From contig CP065007.1 of NCBI GenBank assembly GCA_016699715.1, positions 558,001 through 622,000 of the forward strand: a DNA stretch of 64,000 nt, written 5' to 3'. The stretch comes from Candidatus Competibacteraceae bacterium (lineage in GTDB: Bacteria; Pseudomonadota; Gammaproteobacteria; Competibacterales; Competibacteraceae). Below, in pieces: positions 55,775-64,000 of this stretch (the first letter of the stretch is position 1; each line of letters starts with the position of its first letter). Below the pieces are notes generated by a model. It worked only from the letters and a program-made list of their open reading frames with translations, did not search any database and was not told where the DNA came from. A program made the position numbers and the translations under genes.

Positions 55775-57049
55775 TTATTGGGTGAACAGTTTGTTGATAT
55801 CGCTCGGCTCGATCACCGTGAAATGGCCGTCTTGCAATAAGGTCATCAGGATAAAATCGGAACCTTGGTTGCTGGTGGTGAAATCCACCTGGATACCGCC
55901 GATGTCATAGGGCTGGCGGCGCGCGGCCTTGAGAAAGTTTTCCCGAGTCAGCGGTTTGTCGATCGCTTGTAGGATTGCGAGGAACAACTTGCCGACAATG
56001 TAGCTTTCCAACGACACGTAATTCAGGTCGTTACCCAATGCCTTGCGTGCGTCCACGACCACCGGCAGCGGTGAATTGGGCGCTGGTACGACCTGAGTGG
56101 CGATCACCTTGTCCCGAATTTTGTGGTCTTTGAGAAGATCCGCCAGCCGCTCGCCTGCCGCCGGCGATGGCGAGCTAAAAATCCAGTCTTCGCCCTTGAA
56201 GCGAGCATACCCCATAAACTTGACGGTTGGCTCGTATACCGCAATGGTGGCTACTAACCGGCAACGGTCACCGGTGTCGGTTTCCCATTTCTTCAAGGAG
56301 AGATAGCCGGGCCGCGCGCTCAGGGTATCGCGTTGGTAAGTGCCGACTGGACCGATGCCATTGCGTGTCGGGTTATCCCCCGGTGCGTTCAGAATCTGGT
56401 CTACCTTGGCGACAATGGATTCAGTGCCGGGCTGTTTGGCCAGAGCCGCGCGGAATCCCTGAATGCCGGCCATGCCGTAAGCGTCGTTTTGGGCGTAGGC
56501 GCACACTTCGGTCGGTTTGAGGCCCGCCGCCAGCGCTGTCTCCACCACCGTCTCCACTTCCTTGGCGTAGCCGGCGCGGAAGTTCAACACATCGCCTGGC
56601 CCAGTAAAGGCCGCACCGGTGTAAAAGCCGATCGCGGGTACTTTATTTTCGGCCAGTAGCGGCAGCACCGCTTTGGTGGTCGGCGAGCCGAAACTATTGA
56701 CCATTGCAAAAATCCCTTTTTCAATTAATTGCTGGGCAGCGTTAACCGCTTCGGCGGGGTTGTAAAAGTCGTTGATCGCGATGAACTCGATGCGACGTTT
56801 CTGCACCGTTTGGTCGGCCAGCGCCGCCTCCATCCCACGTTTCATCGATAGGCCATACACTCTGAAGTCCCCTTCCAGGGGAATGGTGGCGCCGATGCGG
56901 ATGCTGTTACTGGTAATGCCTGGGTCTTCGGCCCAACTCCAGGGTGTGGCCGCGCAAAAGCCGAGCAGTAGCCCCAGAGCCATGCCACCCTTCATCCGTC
57001 GTCGGCCTGCCGTGAGGGTGCTGGCGGTGGCGTCGTTTTGTATGTGCAT
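55775..57049 (-). CDS. Periplasmic binding protein (branched-chain amino acid/amide type), copy 1
   Basis: 424 residues from ATG 57049 (MHIQNDATASTLTAGRR). The signal peptide region is MKGGMALGLLLGFCAATPWS. The mature protein is a type I periplasmic binding protein (ITSNSIRIGATIPLEGDFRV, FYNPAEAVNAAQQLIEKGI, SPTTKAVLPLLAENKVPAIG). No permease or ATPase gene is near, so it is probably a sensor that feeds the chemosensory operon rather than a transporter part. It lies between CheW (57134) and the Cache-like sensor gene, on the same strand. A paralogue is at 60042-61319. The ligand cannot be predicted. Confidence 0.85.
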   Translation of the reverse strand: MHIQNDATASTLTAGRRRMKGGMALGLLLGFCAATPWSWAEDPGITSNSIRIGATIPLEGDFRVYGLSMKRGMEAALADQTVQKRRIEFIAINDFYNPAEAVNAAQQLIEKGIFAMVNSFGSPTTKAVLPLLAENKVPAIGFYTGAAFTGPGDVLNFRAGYAKEVETVVETALAAGLKPTEVCAYAQNDAYGMAGIQGFRAALAKQPGTESIVAKVDQILNAPGDNPTRNGIGPVGTYQRDTLSARPGYLSLKKWETDTGDRCRLVATIAVYEPTVKFMGYARFKGEDWIFSSPSPAAGERLADLLKDHKIRDKVIATQVVPAPNSPLPVVVDARKALGNDLNYVSLESYIVGKLFLAILQAIDKPLTRENFLKAARRQPYDIGGIQVDFTTSNQGSDFILMTLLQDGHFTVIEPSDINKLFTQ

Positions 57050-57133
57050 GCGAGTAGCTCCCTTTGTTTTATTCGGTTGTTCCACCGAGATATTTTCTAG
57101 AGCGCGCCGCTCCAGGCTTATTTTTGGCCGGAA

Positions 57134-57679
57134 TCAGGATATTCCAGCGACTTGTTGACCCAGGGTTCGGAAAAAGCTTCGGTGGTCGAACCCCAGCCAG
57201 GTTTGGTCGTCCTGCGAGTAGCCTCCGGCGATATGGATTCGCAATGCGGCCGGCAATGGTGGTAAGCGGGGGAGGGCTTGGTGGGCACTTACGGGCTGAG
57301 GTAGACCATCGATAAAAAAGCCGACCGTACCCTCACCCTGGTCCAGGATCAGCAGCCAGCGTTTTTCCCGGGCGCCTTCTTCCATTTGCAAGAACTGTTT
57401 CACGTCGAATATCGGCACCAAATTGCCGCGCAGGTTGATCAGCCCGAGAAACCAGGAGGGTACGTTAGGTAGCGGATAAATCACCCATCGTTCCAGCACC
57501 TCGCTGGTGGTGTCCTGGTCGATGAGCAAACCGATGTCGCCGATCCAGAAACCGTACCGTGCGCGCCGACGTTCGGTGGCGGCCAGTCCGCCCATGATGC
57601 CGGGTGGCGGTTTGAAGCGGTTGAGCGCCGCGCTGGGTTCCAGCCAGCGTCGGGGAATCCGGTCAGCCTTGTCGTTCAT
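57134..57679 (-). CDS. CheW-domain protein (PilI-like)
   Basis: 181 residues from ATG 57679 (MNDKADRIPRRWLEPSA). The CheW core is clear: ARYGFWIGDIGLLIDQDTTS, then VPSWFLGLINLRGNLVPIFD with the N-L-R-G-N motif, and VGFFIDGLPQPVS. The N-terminal stretch up to about 35 is not CheW and looks like the receptor or kinase docking tail of PilI-type adaptors. It is the third gene of the operon, after two response regulators, with 26 bp from the second. Confidence 0.88.
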   Translation of the reverse strand: MNDKADRIPRRWLEPSAALNRFKPPPGIMGGLAATERRRARYGFWIGDIGLLIDQDTTSEVLERWVIYPLPNVPSWFLGLINLRGNLVPIFDVKQFLQMEEGAREKRWLLILDQGEGTVGFFIDGLPQPVSAHQALPRLPPLPAALRIHIAGGYSQDDQTWLGFDHRSFFRTLGQQVAGIS

Positions 57680-57705
57680 AGGGTTTCCCATCGGACCAGG
57701 ACGGT

Positions 57706-58071
57706 TTACAGAAACGCTTTCAGTTGATCCGTGATAGCGTCCGCTGTGTAGGGTTTGGTGATAAATCCCTTGCCACCCTGCATCTGCGCCCACAGTCGGT
57801 CGGCCTTTTGGCTTTTACTGGTGACGAAGATCACCGGAATATTTTTGGTTTCCGCCTGGTTGCCGAGCGAACGGCAAGCGGCATAGCCGTCCATATCGGG
57901 CATGATGATGTCCATGAAAATCAGATCCGGTTTTTCCTCCGTGGCTTTTTCGATGGCATCCTTGCCATTGGTGGCGGTAACGATGACGCAACCCGCCTCA
58001 CCGAGGATGCTTTTGATATTGGCCAGATCCGTCGGGGAATCATCGACGACAAGGACTTTTCGTATCGGCAT
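57706..58071 (-). CDS. Single-domain response regulator (CheY/PilH-like)
   Basis: 121 residues from ATG 58071 (MPIRKVLVVDDSPTDLANIK), with GGAGG nearby. A receiver domain only, with the acidic VVDD, phospho-acceptor in LIFMDIIMPDMDGYAACRS, and TKP in GFITKPYTAD. The likely role is the output or phosphate sink of the CheA hybrid. It resembles PilH/PilG. An upstream in-frame ATG at 58131 would add 20 residues without homology. The gene before it is another regulator (96 bp gap). Confidence 0.9.
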   Translation of the reverse strand: MPIRKVLVVDDSPTDLANIKSILGEAGCVIVTATNGKDAIEKATEEKPDLIFMDIIMPDMDGYAACRSLGNQAETKNIPVIFVTSKSQKADRLWAQMQGGKGFITKPYTADAITDQLKAFL

Positions 58072-58166
58072 GGAGGTCTCCTTAAATTTTCGTTGGCTAA
58101 AACATAACATCATCGATCTAGCATGGGCCATTCCCGCTATTTCTCAAAGGCAGGACATCAGCTCAT

Positions 58167-58946
58167 TTAGGGCGTTTTCAGGTATTTCTTGACTACCTTC
58201 TGAAAGGAATTTTGTTTGGCGGGTTTGGTTAGATAGGTGTCGCAGCCGGCCAATGCGCCTCTGACCCGGTCGAAGGGTGACGATTTGCTGGTCAGCATGA
58301 TGACCGGCGTTTTCTTTTTGGTTTTATCTTTTTTGATCGTCTTGCAGATCTGATAGCCGTCAACCCCGGGTAAGATTACGTCCAGAAAAATGATGTCGTA
58401 GTCATTTTTAGAGAGTAATTCGAAAGCTTGCTCACCAGATTCGGCGGTGTCGGTTCGAATCCCAAGTAGCTTTAATTCCAGCTCAACCTGCATTCTGATC
58501 GTACTGCTATCATCTACTACCAAAGCCTTGAGAGTTTGCTCCGAGGTTCCGCCAGCTATCGATGTTTCGCTGATAGTGCGTTCTTCGGTGGGAACGGTCG
58601 ATATTTGATTGGCAACCCGATCTAATACACTAAGTACGCGAGTCGCGATAAAGGGTCGGTGCAGGGTATAGGGGAATTCATTAGCCAGCTGATCTTTGGC
58701 GATCATTATGCTGACTAGGGAAGAAGATGAGCTTTCATTAGGTGTGGCAGGCTTATAGGAACGCCATTCCTCCATTGCGCTTGGGTTTTCCGCGTCCACC
58801 ATCAATATTTGGATTGGTTCGCCAGCAGTGGCAAAGGAGTAGGTGTTAGGACGGTAAAGAGAAAGCTTGAAGATATTTCTCAGAACATTGCGCTCGTTTT
58901 CGGGAATTCCGATTAAAGCGACTTTAAAGGATTTCTTATCGCTCAT
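58167..58946 (-). CDS. Response regulator with N-terminal extension, first gene of the operon
   Basis: 259 residues starting at ATG 58946 (MSDKKSFKVALIGIPENERN), preceded by GGAGGAGGGG. The first ~120 residues form an unrecognised domain, with LVSIMIAKDQLANEFPYTLH and ATRVLSVLDRVANQISTVPT. The receiver lies at about 140-259: ALVVDDSSTIRMQVELELK, phospho-acceptor in IIFLDVILPGVDGYQICK, and TYLTKPAKQNSFQKVVK. It probably receives phosphate from the CheA hybrid. N-terminally extended regulators of this kind are known in Pil-Chp-like clusters, but the N-domain's role is unknown. It is preceded by a 330-bp region with no gene and then IS remnants. Confidence 0.85.
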   Translation of the reverse strand: MSDKKSFKVALIGIPENERNVLRNIFKLSLYRPNTYSFATAGEPIQILMVDAENPSAMEEWRSYKPATPNESSSSSLVSIMIAKDQLANEFPYTLHRPFIATRVLSVLDRVANQISTVPTEERTISETSIAGGTSEQTLKALVVDDSSTIRMQVELELKLLGIRTDTAESGEQAFELLSKNDYDIIFLDVILPGVDGYQICKTIKKDKTKKKTPVIMLTSKSSPFDRVRGALAGCDTYLTKPAKQNSFQKVVKKYLKTP

Positions 58947-59194
58947 AAGATCCTTGCCCCTCCTCCTTCCATACTTCTATTGTTCGTTGTCCAGGATGAC
59001 TTTGTCGAAACCCGGATTATCATTAATGTTGGTAGTAACCATAAGCCAAGAACGACATCCGTCATGGGTTTCCCCATGGATTTCCCCATGGTAGCGTGAC
59101 CAAGGCCCATTTATGATACAATTGCATATTTATTTTAGCCAACAGAAATTTTAATTCAAGATTAGGAAGGAAAAAAATAAGGTCCAGCTCATAC
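58947..59194. other. Upstream region of the chemosensory operon
   Basis: No gene. It contains TTTCCCCATGG twice (59069-59079 and 59081-59091). The operon promoter is presumably here, but no convincing -35/-10 pair is seen. Confidence 0.6.
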
Positions 59195-59320
59195 ATAGTC
59201 GTCCCTTCCTAAGGACGGCATCGATATACCAAAGTGAAGAAACGAAGGCATCCATGTAACGACAAGGGGCGACCGCGATGAAGATGACGATGATCGGACT
59301 GGATTTGGCAAAGGGCGTAA
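59195..59320 (+). mobile_element. 5' remnant of an IS110-family element
   Basis: A short leader (CCCTTCCTAAGGACGGCATC, ending AAGGGGCGACCGCG) is followed by ATG 59278 and MKMTMIGLDLAKGV, the N-terminus of IS110-type transposases with the first catalytic D of the DEDD fold. Similarity stops after about 14 codons, where the frame runs into unrelated sequence. Confidence 0.7.
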
Positions 59321-59459
59321 CCAGTCGAGCATGTCCATGGCTGAAGCCACGAGGCGGAGCCAGGCAGATTGCGGTTGGAGCGGGGAGTCGTCTGGAGCCG
59401 GGTGTTTCCTGGTGGATGGAGTGGTTCATGAACGACGCCGCGCGGTTTGATTTGATTTG

Positions 59460-59890
59460 AGTAGCGTCTGGGCGCCCAGCGGAGTCCAGCGCATCCCGGT
59501 CCGTTCCATCCCGTCCTTGACCACAGGGCGGCGGGCGCCCTCGATCACGCCAGAGGCGATGGGGTAACCGGCGGCGAGGTGCCGATCATGGTGAATCCAG
59601 TCGCGATGACGGTCGAAATAGTTAGCCAACTGTTGCAACCAGCGGATCACGCCGGTGCCCATGCCGCCCAGCAAGCCACCCATCAGCAACTTCATTCATT
59701 TCAGCGCCAGGTCACCGCCGGGCGCGTGAAAGAGATGCGCCGCTTCCCATAGATAGCCGGTGGCATGGAGCGGGTCGAGAATCTCGACCCGCGCGGTGTC
59801 GCCCAAAGTCGCGGCGGTGGGTATCCCACAGGGCCGGCTGGCCGTCCATCAGCAGCACCAGGTTCACCTGTGGTCGGGGTCGCCCCACAT
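59460..59890 (-). pseudogene. Degraded ISKra4-family transposase
   Basis: Minus-strand pieces in two frames match ISKra4 transposases. VNLVLLMDGQPALWD is followed, after a frame change, by ILDPLHATGYLWEAAHLFHA, a stop, and then HLAAGYPIASGVIEGARR with VVKDGMERTGMRW. The order is right but there are frameshifts, at least one stop and a deletion between blocks. The 5' third is missing. Its 3' end joins the IS110 remnant directly. Confidence 0.8.
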
Positions 59891-59948
59891 CAGCGTTTAC
59901 GCCAGAAAAGATAGGGCGTTAAGTCGGCGCGTATGGGTTTGGGGGGTT

Positions 59949-59987
59949 CGCTCCTGAGTCGACTACGATTCATTGAGGAGCGCTATA
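59949..59987 (+). repeat. Dispersed hairpin repeat, copy 2
   Basis: CGCTCCTGAGT, 13 variable bases, then TTGAGGAGCGCTATA, as in 21732-21775. The 7-bp stem (CGCTCCT/AGGAGCG) is kept. Confidence 0.7.
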
Positions 59988-60041
59988 TAGCGCTCCCATA
60001 CCAGTTGTGGAATCGACAGTCTCGGACTCCCCATCACAACT

Positions 60042-61319
60042 TCACGGTTGAAATACTTTGGCCAGTTGTTGGGGCGTAGTACTCTTCAATTCTCCATTAT
60101 CGAGATAGGCCAGTTGCACGAAATCGGAGCCCTGATTATCGTTGGTGAAATCCAGCTTCAAGCCGCCCAAATCGAAGGTCTGGCCACGCACGGCGCGAAG
60201 GAAATTTTCGCGGGTGATCTCGCCTTTAATATTGCGCGCGATTGCCAAAAACATCTTAGCGACGATGAATCCTTCCAGCGATACGTAACCCAATTGGTTT
60301 CCAAGGGCTTTGCGGGCTTCTTCCACAATGGGCAGCTGCGAATCCAAAGCAGGTACAACGTTAGTCAGGATGACCTTGTCGGTTACCTTGTGATCCACCA
60401 AGGCTTTCATTAAGTTGTCGGCACCGGTAAAAGATACCGCGCTGACGACCCAATGGTCACCCTTGTAGCGCGAATAACCGATGAAGGAGGCAATCGGAGA
60501 ATATGTTCCTACCGTCACCACTAAGCGGCAATGTGTGCCCGCCGCCTGTTCCCATTGTTTCAGCGACAGATAACCTTCTCTCGCACGGTTCGCGTTACGA
60601 AGATAAACACCGACGGGCCCAATCCCATTACGAGCCGGCTCATCCCCTTGCATGGCAAGGATTTGCTCTAGTTTGCCGACAACCTCAGCCATGCCGGGTT
60701 GTTTTGATAGCACTTCCTTAATTCCCAAGACGCCGGCCATGCCATAGGCATCGTTCTGAACATAGGCGCAAATCTCTTGGGGCTTCACGCCCGCGGAAAG
60801 GGCGGCCTCAATCGTATTGGTGATTTCCTGAACGTAGCTGGCGCGAAAGTTGACAATGTCGCCAACGCCGGGCCGCAAGAGACCGGCGCCGGTGAAAAAC
60901 CCAACGGCGGGAACCTTGTTTTCGGCCAGAATTGGAAGGGCGACTTTTGCCGTGGGAGTACCCACACTACCCAGCATAAGAAATATTCCTTGGTCAATCA
61001 ATTGGTTGGTAGATTTGATCGTATCCGCGGGGTTATAGAAATCGTTGAGCGCCATAAATTCAATCGCCCGGTTTTGGATTTTCTCTCCCTTGAGCGCAGC
61101 ATTGATACCCGCTTCCATTCCTAGACCCAGCTCATTGGACTGACCCTTCAAATCCATCACCCCGCCGATTTTGACGGCGGTGCTGGTTACTCCCGCTTCC
61201 TCCGCCAAGGCTTGAACGCCGCTCGCCGCAATCAAACTTAGCATAAGCAGCAAATAAGAGCGCATCGTTGCTGGCCAATTATTTCTTGGGCTTTTTAGCC
61301 CTTGACTGAATATGGACAT
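60042..61319 (-). CDS. Periplasmic binding protein (branched-chain amino acid/amide type), copy 2
   Basis: 425 residues from ATG 61319 (MSIFSQGLKSPRNNWPA), with AGGAGAT upstream and a signal peptide to about ALAEEA. It is a type I periplasmic binding protein with FYNPADTIKSTNQLIDQGI and ICAYVQNDAYGMAGVLGIKE. It is strongly similar to the copy at 55775-57049 throughout (both have NKVPA-x-G and an almost identical C-terminus, GSDF). No transporter genes are adjacent. It is a second sensor or a diverged duplicate, cut off from the operon by IS debris. The ligand is unknown. Confidence 0.85.
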   Translation of the reverse strand: MSIFSQGLKSPRNNWPATMRSYLLLMLSLIAASGVQALAEEAGVTSTAVKIGGVMDLKGQSNELGLGMEAGINAALKGEKIQNRAIEFMALNDFYNPADTIKSTNQLIDQGIFLMLGSVGTPTAKVALPILAENKVPAVGFFTGAGLLRPGVGDIVNFRASYVQEITNTIEAALSAGVKPQEICAYVQNDAYGMAGVLGIKEVLSKQPGMAEVVGKLEQILAMQGDEPARNGIGPVGVYLRNANRAREGYLSLKQWEQAAGTHCRLVVTVGTYSPIASFIGYSRYKGDHWVVSAVSFTGADNLMKALVDHKVTDKVILTNVVPALDSQLPIVEEARKALGNQLGYVSLEGFIVAKMFLAIARNIKGEITRENFLRAVRGQTFDLGGLKLDFTNDNQGSDFVQLAYLDNGELKSTTPQQLAKVFQP

Positions 61320-62100
61320 GACTATCTCCTGGTTTGAAATTACATCAAAAAAATGTTTTTTTATCAATCAACAGCTTGTCTCTCGTAGCCGCAATTAAGA
61401 TCCAACTCAAGGTTTTTCTGATCAAAGCCATTCAACTCAAAAGGCACGGCCAATAACTGGACTTCTGTTATGGCGGAAATGGCTGCGAGTCAGTCCTGGA
61501 TAGACATCGGGCTTACCATGCCGTGATATAGCCACCAATTACATCAGCAACTGAAGTAGCTTTAAGCAATAAGCAAGCCAATATGGTAATTCATGCTGTG
61601 AAATCCGGATCGTCAGCTGATCCCGTATGGGTCGTCGTCACCCATAATCAGTTTTTTTAGAGTCATGAAAAAATTACACGTTTTTTTTCAATTAGTTAAA
61701 GCGTGGCTTTGAGGTGTTTTCAAGGTAAAAAGAGGATTATGCGGAGATTGTTAAATATATAGTACATGCAAAAAATACAAAATTTCAATTGTATCAATAA
61801 TTGTAATTAAAAAAAGCCATTAATTGACTTAACGCTACTTTTTGAAATCATGTGTCAAAATATATGACAAAACAGGAGATGGGTCGGGCCAGTTTGAGCT
61901 GGCGAAACCATGAGAGCGTTAAGATGCTGTCGATTACATGCAACCCACTAAATTATTGGGTATTTTTTATGGTGTAGCCTTGCGGGATGAAGTGGGAGCC
62001 GTGTGAAGAGATAAAGAGGTGTGGGTTTGTCGGCCAGCGGATCGCTTGCTCCGCTGAGTCGGCGCGCCGTTGAGAGCAGGGAGAGAAGCGGGGTGACGGC
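61320..62100. other. AT-rich intergenic region without recognisable gene
   Basis: About 780 bp. The part from 61640 to 61880 is very AT-rich (poly-T/A runs, TAAATATATAG), in contrast to the GC-rich host. It may contain the promoter of the binding-protein gene. A weak hairpin with a T-run (ACCCA-loop-TGGGT, then ATTTTTT) lies at about 61945-61972. I found no coding sequence, RNA gene or IS end. Confidence 0.6.
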
Positions 62101-62901
62101 TTATTCGCCCGACTGCAGCAGCGAACCATGTTCGCGTGCATGACGGACGGCAGCTAAAAATACATTGATCGCCAAACCGAGGTAGCCGGCATTCAGCAGC
62201 AGGGCATACAGAAAATAATCCAACCGGAACGCATGATCCAGCAGTACCGCCCGCATCCCCTCGAACACATGACTGGCGGGTAAGATCCAGGCCAGCGGTT
62301 GCAGCCAGCCGGGCAGGGTGGCGATGGGGTAGTAGATCCCGCACAACGGCGCCAGGGCGAAGATCGCCGCCCAAGCGATGCTTTCGGCGCCCATGCCATG
62401 GCGCAGCACCAGGGCGGCGACCAGCAGACCGATGGCCCAGCCCATCAACAGCAGGTTGAGAAAAAAGCCGGCCAGCGGCGGTCCCAGCGCGAACAGGTTG
62501 TAGCCGTAGAACGGCAGCGCCAGCGCCACCGCGACCCCGACGCCGACCAGCGTGCGAATCAGGCTGATCGACATCAGCGCCAGGATCAGTTCGATCGGCC
62601 GCAGCGGACTGACGAACAGTTGAGCCAGATTGCGGGCGTGCAGCTCCTCGAAGAACACCACCGATACGCCCAACTGGCTGCGAAACAGAATATCCCACAG
62701 CAGCACGCCCGACAGCAGCAGCCCCGCCGCCTGGCCGAGTACGTCGCTGTGACCGGCCAGATAGCGGGTGATGAAGCCCCACAGGATCATCTGCACGGTG
62801 GGCCAGTAGGCCAGCTCGACGATGCGGATCCAGGAACGGCGCAGCAGGTAGAGGTAGCGCAGCGCCAGCGCGCCGATGCGTTGCGGGGAAATTCCATTCA
62901 T
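62101..62901 (-). CDS. ABC-2-type transporter permease
   Basis: 266 residues with six hydrophobic segments. Typical ABC-2 features are SWIRIVELAYWPTVQMILWG near the start and LAPLCGIYYPIATLPGWLQP, the conserved segment of the ABC2 permease family. It is the membrane partner of the ATPase just upstream (4-bp overlap, 62898-62901). The substrate is unknown; members export polysaccharides, drugs or ions. It is the last of three coupled genes. The stop is followed by the AT-rich intergenic region. Confidence 0.88.
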   Translation of the reverse strand: MNGISPQRIGALALRYLYLLRRSWIRIVELAYWPTVQMILWGFITRYLAGHSDVLGQAAGLLLSGVLLWDILFRSQLGVSVVFFEELHARNLAQLFVSPLRPIELILALMSISLIRTLVGVGVAVALALPFYGYNLFALGPPLAGFFLNLLLMGWAIGLLVAALVLRHGMGAESIAWAAIFALAPLCGIYYPIATLPGWLQPLAWILPASHVFEGMRAVLLDHAFRLDYFLYALLLNAGYLGLAINVFLAAVRHAREHGSLLQSGE

Positions 62902-63650
62902 TCGATCACCTCGCCGCTTTGGATGCCGCGGGCGATGTCGAGAAACACTTCTTCCATGTCCTTGCGGCCGTAGCGGTGGATCAGCTCGCGCGGCGTGCCG
63001 CTGGCGACGACGCGCCCGGTCCGCAGCATGATCACCTGATCGCAGAGCCGTTCCACCTCGCTCATGTTGTGCGAGGCCAGCAGCAGGGTCGCGCCGCTGT
63101 GGCGCTGGAAGTTGGTCAGGATGCCGCGCATCCGGTCGGCGGTATCGGGGTCGAGTGAGGCGGTCGGCTCGTCGAGCAGCAGGATGTCCGGTTCGTTCAG
63201 CAGCGCCTTGGCCAGCGCCACCCGGGTTTTCTGGCCGGCGGACAGACTGCCGTAGGGACGTTGGAAGAAAGCATCGATATCCAAATCCCGCCCCAGCACC
63301 GCCAGCCGCTCGCGCACGCGGGGCACGCCGTACAGGCGAGCGTAGACGGTCAGGTTTTCCGCCACGGTCAAGCGTTGCGGCAGATCGACATAGGGTGAGG
63401 AGAAGTTCATGCGCGGCAGCACGCGGTGCTGGTGGCGCGGCACCTCTTCGCCGAGAATGTGAATTCGGCCGCCGGTCGGTAGCAGTAGCCCCAGTAGCAT
63501 GGCGATGGTGGTGGTTTTGCCGGCACCGTTACCGCCGAGCAGGGCGCAGGTGGCGCCACGAGCGATGTCGAAGCTGATGCCGTCCACGGCCCGCACCGAA
63601 CCGTAGTGCTTACACAGATCCTCGACCTGGATGACGGGTGGTTCAGCCAC
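62898..63650 (-). CDS. ABC transporter ATPase
   Basis: 250 residues. The Walker A is GGNGAGKTT, the signature LSAGQKTRVALAKAL, Walker B DILLLDEPTASLD, and the H-switch ASHNMSEVERL. The order and length fit the exporter-type ABC ATPases (CcmA/DrrA-like). The signature is S-A-G-Q instead of S-G-G-Q, a tolerated change. It pairs with the following permease (4-bp overlap) and overlaps the Rieske gene by 8 bp. Confidence 0.92.
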   Translation of the reverse strand: MAEPPVIQVEDLCKHYGSVRAVDGISFDIARGATCALLGGNGAGKTTTIAMLLGLLLPTGGRIHILGEEVPRHQHRVLPRMNFSSPYVDLPQRLTVAENLTVYARLYGVPRVRERLAVLGRDLDIDAFFQRPYGSLSAGQKTRVALAKALLNEPDILLLDEPTASLDPDTADRMRGILTNFQRHSGATLLLASHNMSEVERLCDQVIMLRTGRVVASGTPRELIHRYGRKDMEEVFLDIARGIQSGEVIE

Positions 63651-63999
63651 CGGCGCGTTCCAGGGGATCGAGCGCGATCAGCCAGCCGTCCCGCTCGATC
63701 AGCGCCACCGCTTGCAGCGACTGCCGGGCGCAGGGGCCGGAAACGCAATAACCGTCTTCAATACGAAACAGGGCTCCGTGGATGCCGCACTGGATGACCG
63801 TGCCGGTGCAATCCAGAAACTGGTCGGGTTCCCATTCCATCGGCGCGCCGGTATGCGGGCAGCGGTTGCGGTAGGCGTAAATGCCCTCCCGCGTGCGCAC
63901 CAACACGAGGTCGGCGTAGCGGGAAGCCGGGTTGATGACGATGCCCTTGCTTTGACCTTCGGCCAGGTCGTCCAGGCGACAGAGGGGGTGTTCGGGCAT
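63643..63999 (-). CDS. Rieske [2Fe-2S] protein
   Basis: 118 residues. The two Rieske boxes are RNRCPHTGAPM (C-x-H) and VIQCGIHGALF (C-x-x-H), enough to bind a [2Fe-2S] cluster. Size and lack of other domains match soluble Rieske ferredoxin-like proteins rather than cytochrome bc1 subunits, as there is no membrane helix. The start, ATG 63999, is one base from the window edge; upstream genes are not visible. The 8-bp overlap with the ABC ATPase gene indicates co-translation, an unusual partnership. Confidence 0.85.
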   Translation of the reverse strand: MPEHPLCRLDDLAEGQSKGIVINPASRYADLVLVRTREGIYAYRNRCPHTGAPMEWEPDQFLDCTGTVIQCGIHGALFRIEDGYCVSGPCARQSLQAVALIERDGWLIALDPLERAGG

Positions 64000-64000
64000 C

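Noticed and set aside
61880..61935. Hairpin-rich stretch considered as a riboswitch
   Set aside because: It lacks the conserved core of GEMM, TPP or other riboswitches, and no gene follows on that strand.

Overview
The window looks like one contiguous piece of chromosome from a GC-rich gammaproteobacterium. The evidence is a gamma/beta-type PDH operon (homodimeric AceE, a two-lipoyl AceF, and an Lpd with its own lipoyl domain), DarP/YjgA, a Pil-Chp-like chemosensory operon, diheme cytochrome c and a Fur-box iron transporter. The dense IS load and the mix of genes resemble Candidatus Competibacter/Contendobacter-type bacteria. That assignment is inference and no marker gene here settles it. 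I saw no rRNA, tRNA, CRISPR array or phage module.

Layout. 1-7247 is an IS island: an IS66 end, a second IS66 copy, a frameshifted IS5-family element, an IS630-family element with an IS4-family element nested inside it (11-bp target duplication), and a further IS4-family element with a 9-bp duplication. 7248-10566 holds a UPF0104/AglD-type membrane protein, a Bcr/CflA exporter, an OmpR-type regulator without a kinase, and a truncated darP. 10661-16728 is the aceE-aceF-lpd operon, with lpd broken by a frameshift near its 3' third. 16973-21646 holds two transglutaminase-like genes, a cold-shock gene with a long leader, an ISAzo13 copy inserted just before the second transglutaminase gene, and a DUF72 gene.

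21846-36437 is the most unusual part. A membrane Ser/Thr kinase diverges from a translationally coupled trio: a transpeptidase-like protein with degenerate active-site motifs, a SEDS (FtsW/RodA-type) protein with an N-terminal FHA-like extension, and an FHA protein. Facing them is an opposite-strand cluster of exported proteins (TPR-trypsin protease, TPR protein, coiled-coil lipoprotein, glycine-zipper lipoprotein). A membrane-anchored TerD-domain protein and a fragment of a formylglycine-generating-enzyme-like domain follow. The kinase + FHA + SEDS + PBP combination recalls the actinobacterial pknAB-pbpA-rodA-fhaAB locus, but here it is in a proteobacterial background.

36459-44060 is housekeeping and metabolism: a c4-type cytochrome, the Fur-controlled fbpABC iron(III) uptake operon, an acetolactate synthase large subunit with an odd four-Cys insert, and adenylate kinase. 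44207-46492 is a GAF-PAS-GGDEF-EAL protein with a degenerate EAL half. 48090-58946 is a nine-gene minus-strand chemosensory operon (two response regulators, CheW, a periplasmic binding protein, a periplasmic sensor, a PilJ-like MCP, a CheA hybrid, and two more CheW-like proteins). IS110 and ISKra4 debris (59195-59890) separates it from a paralogous periplasmic binding protein. The window ends with a Rieske protein coupled to an ABC-2 exporter (ATPase and permease).
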